DNA of 36,451 nucleotides from Polyangiaceae bacterium (GTDB lineage: Bacteria > Myxococcota_A > Polyangia > Polyangiales > Polyangiaceae), in NCBI GenBank assembly GCA_013361525.1, contig JABFXY010000209.1, positions 1-36,451 of the forward strand. The letters run 5' to 3'. Below the pieces are notes generated by a model. The model worked only from the letters and a program-made list of their open reading frames with translations, searched no databases and had not been told where the DNA came from. Every line of letters starts with the position of its first letter. Position 1 is the stretch's first letter. The position numbers were made by a program, and so were the translations under genes. Positions 30,912 to 36,451 of this stretch are shown here, one piece after another.

Positions 30912-31544
30912 CTACTTCACATTCTCACAAGCCATCACCCCGGTGAACCCACTCGAGTCGAAGAACGTCTTGCCGAAGCGCGTGCCCTTGTTGTCTTGTG
31001 AGTCCTGCTGAAAGTTCGCGCTGAAGAGGCGGCACTTTCCGTCCTTCTTGTTCTTCGTGACGACGGCGGCGGTCATTCTCCGCGCGACGATTAGGCCTGT
31101 GAGGTCGTTCTTGACCGCCGTCCATTCCTTGTCCGTGAGGACCACCTTCGTGACGTCGTCCGTGCCGTCCTTGGCCCACTTCGCAGTGACGAGGCCGCCG
31201 AACTCTTTCTCGAGCGCAGCGTCCTGTTTTGCGGCGGGGGGCAGGGGCAACGCGGCGGCCTTCGCTTCGGCCTCTTTCTCTTTTGCGGCCTTGTCGGCGG
31301 CCTTCTTCTCTTCGGCTTCCTTTTCTTTTGCAGCCTTGTCCTCGGCCGTCGTGTCGGTTTTCGGGCTCGCTTCGGCGGCCTTGTTGCCGTCTTCGGCGCC
31401 CGCGGCGTTGTCCGAGGCTGCCTTGGGTTGCTCTTTCTCCGAGCTGGAGCTCTCCGGCTCGGTGGGGGCATTCTTCGCGTCGACCGACAACAGCGAGCAA
31501 CCGGACAACATCAAGAACAGCGGGAAACATCGCTTCGCGAACAT
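30912..31544 (-). CDS. predicted lipoprotein with Lys/Glu/Ala-rich coiled region
   Basis: This 210-residue protein begins MFAKRCFPLFLMLSGCSLLS, where LMLSGC is a good lipobox (Cys16). Residues ~25-95 are Lys/Glu/Ala/Ser-rich with repeated AAKEKEAE and AADKAAKEKEAEAK units, probably an extended helix or disordered spacer. The C-terminal ~105 residues (FGGLVTAKWAKDGTDDVTKV; KKDGKCRLFSANFQQDSQDN) form a small unrecognised domain with two Cys. AGGAGG lies 6 nt before the ATG. It is probably exported and anchored by lipid. It lies downstream of the STAND regulator on the same strand with a 136-bp gap. Confidence 0.76.
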   Translation of the reverse strand: MFAKRCFPLFLMLSGCSLLSVDAKNAPTEPESSSSEKEQPKAASDNAAGAEDGNKAAEASPKTDTTAEDKAAKEKEAEEKKAADKAAKEKEAEAKAAALPLPPAAKQDAALEKEFGGLVTAKWAKDGTDDVTKVVLTDKEWTAVKNDLTGLIVARRMTAAVVTKNKKDGKCRLFSANFQQDSQDNKGTRFGKTFFDSSGFTGVMACENVK

Positions 31545-31680
31545 GGAGTCCTCCTGGGCGAGCGCAAAGGAGCGCTCGAGAGCGCGGCGAGGCCACGACG
31601 AAGAGGTGTCGGGCGCCGGCGGTCGGGATGTACGCGGAACCTTCGCGACATCTCCGGTTACGAGCGGTTACATCTGCAGC

Positions 31681-34443
31681 TCACGCGAGGGTGCGCAGGA
31701 CGATCGGCGTCGACACCGCGTAGCAGTCGTCGTCGCGAACGAGGAGGGTGGGGCGCTCCGGGTCCTGTTCGAGGACGCGCCTCAAGCGATGAATCGCCAC
31801 CTGGAGGCGTTTGTCATCCCGTTGAGGGTGGTAGCTACGCACTTCCCAGACGCGCTGAACGAGGTCTTCCTTGGTCGCGCGGCCGCCGGCGCGGAAGAGG
31901 GTCTCGAGGATCCGGAGGTAGAGAGGGGAGGCGCGGAGGTCGACCACCTTGCCGGACGGGAGCATTGCCCGCTTGTGAACGAGGTCGAGCGCGAGCGCCT
32001 CGGGGTGCTCGTGCCATGTCGACACGACGGCGACGACGCGTTCATCGACCGCATCGAGCTTCGCTGGCTTTCCGAGGAGCGCGCGGGCCCGCCGGCTTGC
32101 GATTGGACTCTCGTGGCTCTCTGCCATTGCGAGGAGCTCGCTCGCGGATCGTTCTTTTGAAATCGCCCATTGGCCGAGCGCGGCCTCGAGCTCGAACCTG
32201 CGCGAGCCGAGCTCGGAGGCGCGGCGGGCAAGCTCGTAGGAAGCGGCTTCGGTGCCCTGGCCGCCGGCGCCTCGCAGAAGGTGGATCTCCAATCGCACGG
32301 CGAGGAGCGACAGCTCGTCGAGGGCGAGGCCCTGCTCACGAGTGAGCGCCAATGCACGGTCGAGAGGCCGAACTGTGGCGTCGAGGGTGCCGTCGAAGAT
32401 CGCGAGCTCGATCTCGGCGCGGAGCAATGCGAGCGTGACTTCCACGGAGCTCGAGCTCTCGGCGCCCAACACGACGCGCTCACCCCTTCGGAGAGTGACG
32501 ATTGCATTGAAGGCTCGCGCCATTGCGGCATTGGTCCCCTCGGTCACCTCGGGGAGCGGAATGGGCATGACGTTCGCGGGCTCCCCGAAGAGCAGCGCAA
32601 CGTTGCAATGCGCGCTGAACAGATAAACGACCAAGTCGGGGATTGCGGCCATGCGCTCGTCGGCGAGCGCGGCGCGCGCGTCACGATCGAGCGTCTCGAA
32701 CGGCCCCAAGAAGGTCCGCAAACGGAGGTCGTTGTAGAGCACGATGAAGCGGATCGAGAGCGACTCTCCGGCGAAGACGCGAAGGTGCTCCAAGAGGCGC
32801 CGCGCGAGCGCCACGTGACCTCGCTCGGTTGCCATGACGAGATGGCTGAGGACCTCCGGGGTGCTCGCGCCGATTGCCGGGCCGGCCGTACCCACCAATC
32901 GCTCGAGCTCGACGAAGCGCGACGCGGCCAAGAGGGTGCTGATGAGGATGCGTCGCAGCTCGGTTCGATCACCGGGCGCAAGCCCTCGAAAGGTCTCCGT
33001 TGCTCTCGCTAGGACGATTGCGGCTTTGTCGCCGTCGCCAATGCGAGACAGAGCGCTCGCGAGCCGCAGATCACGGCTCGCTCGGAGCCGGGGCTCCGCG
33101 ACGTCGATGCCCTCGAGCAGCGTCGCCGCGCGCGCCGGAGCGCCACCCCAGCTCACGATGTCCGCGTGCAACACGGCGGCTTCGGGGTGAAGGGCGCGCA
33201 TCGCCTCGTCGCTTAGAAACGCCACGACCCGCTTCTCCGCCGTCGCGACGTCTCCGCTGTAGCCCGTGAGCGCGCACCATATCAATCGGTCGCACGCCGT
33301 GACCGGCTCGGGCTGCGCAGCTGCCCAGACGAGCGAAGGCCCGCGACGGATCCGATCGGCAATCGCAAAGCGCCAAGACACGAGCGCCGGCGGGCAAGTC
33401 CCCGGCGTCGGCTCTCTGCCCAATACGCCGAAGAGGGCCTCGCCGTAGCCCAGCGCCAACAGCTCCTCGCCGCGAGCGTCCAGCGTTCGCATCGTAAGGT
33501 CGAGATCGCCGAGCTCGATCGATAGGCGAACGACCTCGAAGCACGCCGCCGGCCGAGCATCGAGCGACGCGAGCTCGAGCGCCGTTCGTTTGGAAGGCTC
33601 GCTCGATTGCGCGGCCGCGCGGACGAGTGAGCGCAGGTTCGGCACCACGCGTATGCCGGTGGTCCCTCGTTCGACGTAGCCGAATGCGAGCAAAGCATTG
33701 AGCGTTACGTCGCGCGCGTCGGACGCCGGCAGCCCGATCGGCGTCTCGATCTCCGCGAGCGCCATCACGAGCGCACGTTGTTCGGGCGAAAGGCCGTCGA
33801 CGATCGATCGCTGCACGTCGAGACCGAGCGAATGTTGACGCGCGAGTCGCGGCGAGCCCGCGGCGCTGGAGACGATGGCGCGAAGTCGAGCCGCGTCGAT
33901 ACCAGGACGAACGCGCCAGACGATTCGCTCAATGGTAGCGTCCTCCAACGGCTCGAGTGGGAGCGTCCGCTCGACGAGATCGTCGTGGCGAGGACGGCGC
34001 CGAGTCGTGACGACGAGGCGAGCGGACCGGACATACCGCGCGACGCCGATGAGCAACGCCTCGGCGACCGGCTCCGTGATTAGATGCAAGTCTTCGAGGA
34101 CAACAGGCACCGAGATGAGATCCAGCGCCGACACGATGCCGGCGACGAGCTCGCTCGGGCGGGCCGGACTCGCAGTGGTCTCCTGTTTGGCCTCGGCAGC
34201 GATCAGGCGGCCGACCTCGGCAACGAAGGCACCCTCGTCGGCGAAGCCCTCCGCCGAGCAGACGATGGCGCGCTCACAGCGAACACGCGCGAGCGCGGAA
34301 AGAACCAGGCCGGTCTTCCCGAGCCCCGGCGGGCTCCACACGATCGATAGTGGGCACGATTGAAGCCGCGCGCCGAGCCATTCCAACTCTCGCTCACGCC
34401 CTTCGAAGATCTCGGGAGGGTTCGGTGGTGCTTGGGGTCGCAA
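31681..34443 (-). CDS. STAND-type ATPase with TPR and C-terminal winged helix
   Basis: The N-terminal P-loop domain of this 920-residue protein has Walker A SPPGLGKT (residues 37-44) and a Walker B-like VVLEDLH (114-120). The arrangement EIFEGRERELEWLGARLQSC resembles AAA/NACHT-like STAND ATPases. A long helical TPR-like middle follows (GYGEALFGVLGRE; LARRLLEHLRVFAGESLSIR). The last ~100 residues are an OmpR/PhoB-type winged helix (DLRASPLYLRILETLFRAGG; RLQVAIHRLRRVLEQDPERP). The order is the reverse of AfsR/SARP regulators, whose DNA-binding domain is N-terminal. Probably a cytoplasmic signal-dependent transcription factor; target unknown. It starts with TTG at 34443, so the true start is unsure. 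Confidence 0.85.
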   Translation of the reverse strand: MRPQAPPNPPEIFEGRERELEWLGARLQSCPLSIVWSPPGLGKTGLVLSALARVRCERAIVCSAEGFADEGAFVAEVGRLIAAEAKQETTASPARPSELVAGIVSALDLISVPVVLEDLHLITEPVAEALLIGVARYVRSARLVVTTRRRPRHDDLVERTLPLEPLEDATIERIVWRVRPGIDAARLRAIVSSAAGSPRLARQHSLGLDVQRSIVDGLSPEQRALVMALAEIETPIGLPASDARDVTLNALLAFGYVERGTTGIRVVPNLRSLVRAAAQSSEPSKRTALELASLDARPAACFEVVRLSIELGDLDLTMRTLDARGEELLALGYGEALFGVLGREPTPGTCPPALVSWRFAIADRIRRGPSLVWAAAQPEPVTACDRLIWCALTGYSGDVATAEKRVVAFLSDEAMRALHPEAAVLHADIVSWGGAPARAATLLEGIDVAEPRLRASRDLRLASALSRIGDGDKAAIVLARATETFRGLAPGDRTELRRILISTLLAASRFVELERLVGTAGPAIGASTPEVLSHLVMATERGHVALARRLLEHLRVFAGESLSIRFIVLYNDLRLRTFLGPFETLDRDARAALADERMAAIPDLVVYLFSAHCNVALLFGEPANVMPIPLPEVTEGTNAAMARAFNAIVTLRRGERVVLGAESSSSVEVTLALLRAEIELAIFDGTLDATVRPLDRALALTREQGLALDELSLLAVRLEIHLLRGAGGQGTEAASYELARRASELGSRRFELEAALGQWAISKERSASELLAMAESHESPIASRRARALLGKPAKLDAVDERVVAVVSTWHEHPEALALDLVHKRAMLPSGKVVDLRASPLYLRILETLFRAGGRATKEDLVQRVWEVRSYHPQRDDKRLQVAIHRLRRVLEQDPERPTLLVRDDDCYAVSTPIVLRTLA

Positions 34444-34600
34444 CGACGTATCCGCGTCAGCGCTGGCGAGGGATCGAGTGAAGCGCCTTACAAAGGTCCG
34501 GCGCTCCCGGCAAGGGGTGCGCCGGGTGGCTTCCTCTGAGGCGGGCGCGTCCCTCGCGATGTCCCACTTGCGCTAGCCTCGTTCGTCCGATTCCCGCCCA

Positions 34601-35116
34601 ATGGACGAAGCCTCGATTTCCCACACGCTGGAAGTTCCCTGGCTGCAAGTGGAGCCGCTCGTTCTCGGACCCGTACCAACGGGACAAGACACTCCGCATT
34701 GTTACGTGTGCGTCGGCGACCCGAACCCGAGTGGGCTCCGCATCGACGTGTATGCCCATCGCGACCACTACTGCTTTCGGGAAGACGCCGTCCTCATCGG
34801 AGGCATGCTCTTCATCGGTGTTGGACATCGCCTGTTTGCGATTCAGATCTCGACGCACAGCGTCCTCGCTCATGATCTCGATTGCTACTTCGGGTACCTT
34901 CATCGCCTATCCGACAGCGTCCTGGTAGCAACGGGCTGCTCGCTGTATCGGTTCGCGCTGGATGGATCACTGGGGTGGGTAGCCACGAACTTGGCCGTCG
35001 ATGGGCTCCTCGTACGCCACGTGCGCGACGACATCGTCGTCCTCGACGCGGAACAGGATCCGCCGGGGCAATGGGAACATGTCTGCGTATCCCTTCACAC
35101 GGGCCTGGTCATCTGA
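34601..35116 (+). CDS. hypothetical protein, unknown
   Basis: The 171-residue protein starts MDEASISHTLEVPWLQVEPL. It is strand-rich with repeated short hydrophobic runs (VLIGGMLFIGVGHRLFAIQI; VLVATGCSLYRFALDGSLGW), as in a fragment or module of a beta-propeller-like protein. It ends with an EQDPPGQWEHVCVSLHTG segment that I recall as a feature of small unnamed myxobacterial proteins. There is no signal peptide. It is divergent from the STAND regulator, with 157 bp between, so it may be controlled by it. A GCGCTAGCCT box lies about 20 nt upstream of the ATG. Confidence 0.6.
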   Translation: MDEASISHTLEVPWLQVEPLVLGPVPTGQDTPHCYVCVGDPNPSGLRIDVYAHRDHYCFREDAVLIGGMLFIGVGHRLFAIQISTHSVLAHDLDCYFGYLHRLSDSVLVATGCSLYRFALDGSLGWVATNLAVDGLLVRHVRDDIVVLDAEQDPPGQWEHVCVSLHTGLVI

Positions 35117-35333
35117 GGCAATTGGCGGACGCCCTGGAGCTGCTGATTTGGGTCGGTTGCCGATGGCGCACGGACCTCGGAACATTCACGGTCGCAAGTG
35201 TGACCGGAGCATCGCATCTCCGCGCTCTTCCGGGGTTTCGACATCACGTGGAATACAACATGGGGCCAATCGCTTGCAGCGGCGTCTGGTATCCGTGGAT
35301 CGCCCGTCGCCCTCCGCCGGCTCCAGTCTCGCG

Positions 35334-35339
35334 TATGGT
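35334..35339 (+). promoter_or_regulatory. -10-like box TATGGT
   Basis: TATGGT lies 7 nt before ATG 35347. It overlaps the other in-frame ATG (35335), which makes 35347 the better start. Confidence 0.4.
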
Positions 35340-35346
35340 CACAACG

Positions 35347-35640
35347 ATGTCGCTGCCGCCAGCACCAAAACTCGCAGCTTGTTTGGCCGCGCTGGAGCGA
35401 GCCGCCATTCGACTCCGCCTCCTCGGTTATCGCGGCGAGGTCGATGGTCTGCCTGCCGACGCCGCGGCGGAGGTGGCTGCGCTCGCCGATGCGGTTCACA
35501 ACCTTCCGTATCTGATCCAGCACTGGGACCGCTGCGACGAGCATCTACTTCGATGGATGCTCAAGGACTGCGATTCTCGCTTCCCTCATGGGGGCGAGCT
35601 TCTCGCGGCCTACGAGCACGCTGAAGCCAAGGCCGGCTAG
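35347..35640 (+). CDS. small hypothetical protein
   Basis: The 97-residue protein is mainly helical: LPPAPKLAACLAALERAAIR, LPADAAAEVAALADAVHNLP, YLIQHWDRCDEHLLRWMLKD and HGGELLAAYEHAEAKAG. There is no signal peptide. The N-LPYLIQHWD pattern is seen in small unnamed proteins of accessory regions, some of which are immunity-like, but I cannot assign a family. It lies 230 bp after the previous gene with its own -10-like box. ATG 35335 is the alternative start. A possible role in toxin neutralisation is inference from size and setting only. Confidence 0.6.
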   Translation: MSLPPAPKLAACLAALERAAIRLRLLGYRGEVDGLPADAAAEVAALADAVHNLPYLIQHWDRCDEHLLRWMLKDCDSRFPHGGELLAAYEHAEAKAG

Positions 35641-35738
35641 CTGGGCGTTCCAATGGGCGGTCGCAGTGGCGTCGCTAAGCGAGCTTCGTGCACGGGCCGT
35701 CTCTGGCGGGCGCGGCATACCGCCGGTACCTTCGACCG

Positions 35739-36158
35739 ATGCGCTGCGCTGGTTGGCACGTTTCGGGCTGTTCGCCATCCGAGCATCACGTCGACCTGGG
35801 CCCTGTCGAGCTTCATGCAACGACACCTCTTGCGATGCCCGAGCCCTTTGAAACGCGCGGCCGCTTCCATCAGATCTGCTTCGAGCTTCCTCCTGGGTTC
35901 GACACCCGCGGCGGCACGCAGGTTGTCACACCGGAGGGCGCCCGCGCGTCTCTAGCGGTGCGCCTCTGGGACGAGGCCCGCCAGTCCTACGAATTCGCCA
36001 CTCCCTCTGAGATGCGGTCTCGAGCAAGCCGCTCCGTGTGCCTGAGCTCCCACGACGTCGACAGTCATTGCAGCCTTCGGTTCGTTCGCGGAGAGGTGAC
36101 GTCCTCCGTGCGTTGGACCAGTCCGCATGTGGAATGGATGAGCGTGGAGAAGATCTAG
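35739..36158 (+). CDS. hypothetical protein
   Basis: This product of about 139 residues starts MRCAGWHVSGCSPSEHHVDL. Its sequence looks like a real protein: RGRFHQICFELPPGFDTRGG, LAVRLWDEARQSYEFATPSE and SLRFVRGEVTSSVRWTSPHV. It ends in MSVEKI. It is mixed strand and coil with no signal peptide. No family is recognised. GTG 35688 and ATG 35835 are alternative starts. Low Arg/Ala bias relative to shadow frames and a plausible strand pattern support it as coding. Confidence 0.55.
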   Translation: MRCAGWHVSGCSPSEHHVDLGPVELHATTPLAMPEPFETRGRFHQICFELPPGFDTRGGTQVVTPEGARASLAVRLWDEARQSYEFATPSEMRSRASRSVCLSSHDVDSHCSLRFVRGEVTSSVRWTSPHVEWMSVEKI

Positions 36159-36199
36159 AGCCGCGTCTCGCACCAACGAACATTGCGGTTAGGAGCCAA

Positions 36200-36451
36200 T
36201 TGTCTTCTCGATTCGTCGACGAATTCCGTGCCGGTTTCGATGCATTGGGCGTTCTTTCACCCGGTGAAATCGAGGAATGCCTCATGTTCGGCGACCTCGA
36301 GTGGCCGCCGAACACATTGAATGGGGAAGACATCCTGCTCAGAACAGTCCGCGAGCCGTCATTAACTGTGACTGGCCCAACGCGCTGGCTGGCTTTCGGG
36401 CGCATCTGCGACGAAATTCGGTATTATGCGGCCCCGCTCGCCTGCACCCCC
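36200..36451 (+). CDS. partial CDS truncated by window edge
   Basis: An open frame runs from TTG 36200 to the end of the window (84 codons, no stop). AGGAG lies at 36191-36195, 4 nt upstream. The translation begins MSSRFVDEFRAGFDALGVLS, continues with PGEIEECLMFGDLEWPPN and then TRWLAFGRICDEIRYY, and has ordinary amino-acid composition. No family is recognised. The window edge cuts off its 3' end. If TTG is wrong, ATG 36284 is an in-frame later option. Confidence 0.5.
   Translation, partial: MSSRFVDEFRAGFDALGVLSPGEIEECLMFGDLEWPPNTLNGEDILLRTVREPSLTVTGPTRWLAFGRICDEIRYYAAPLACTP

Noticed and set aside
31048..32160. 370-codon plus-strand frame
   Set aside because: It lies antisense to the lipoprotein and the 3' end of the STAND regulator. 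The Ala/Ser/Phe run is the complement of the Lys/Glu/Ala repeats.

Overview
The window is GC-rich throughout. It carries many lipoproteins whose lipobox cysteine is followed by Gly-, Ser/Thr- or Cys-rich linkers, a complete MoxR/Bat (aerotolerance-type) operon, and a long B12-binding-like radical SAM/DUF2344 protein. This combination suggests a deltaproteobacterium-like member of the Myxococcota, most like Polyangiales. That placement is inference from style and gene content; there is no rRNA or marker phylogeny here.

Layout. Positions 1-433 are non-coding with palindromic repeats. Positions 434-6978 hold small regulator and enzyme units: an SRPBCC protein, an ECF sigma factor fused to a SnoaL-like domain followed by a membrane protein, a divergent LysR/methyltransferase pair, a DoxX-like protein with a lipoprotein, and an AraC regulator divergent from a DUF3224 protein. 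Positions 7012-11114 hold a Cys-rich lipoprotein, the large radical SAM protein and a translationally adjacent small histidine kinase. Positions 11115-11600 are non-coding with a heptamer array and a third palindromic repeat. Positions 11601-17501 hold lipoproteins, a TetR/FAD-monooxygenase pair, an unrecognised acidic protein, and a three-gene lipoprotein/TPR/lipoprotein unit. Positions 17509-26878 (minus strand) are one eight-gene operon, MoxR - DUF58 - membrane protein - BatA - BatB - BatC-like - BatD - BatE, with every junction overlapping. A lipoprotein follows at 27118-27837.

The most interesting segment is 27838-28690. A four-helix-bundle (S23 / 23S rRNA intervening-sequence / Avd-like) gene lies between two arrays of short degenerate heptamers sharing a GTCG core. 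Each array is followed by a related GC-rich motif, and a possible structured leader precedes the gene. A similar array in the opposite orientation lies at 11116-11219 with no such gene nearby. I propose this as a repeat-associated S23 cassette.

Positions 28820-36451 are an accessory-looking block of small proteins (antibiotic-biosynthesis-monooxygenase type, DUF6334-like, DUF4291 and several unrecognised), one lipoprotein and a 920-residue STAND-type ATPase/TPR/winged-helix regulator. A gene truncated by the window edge ends the block.

Several first genes of transcription units have a good -10-like box only 6-9 nt before the start codon. This suggests leaderless transcripts, and I used it to choose some starts. 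No tRNA, rRNA, CRISPR array, transposase or reverse transcriptase was found.
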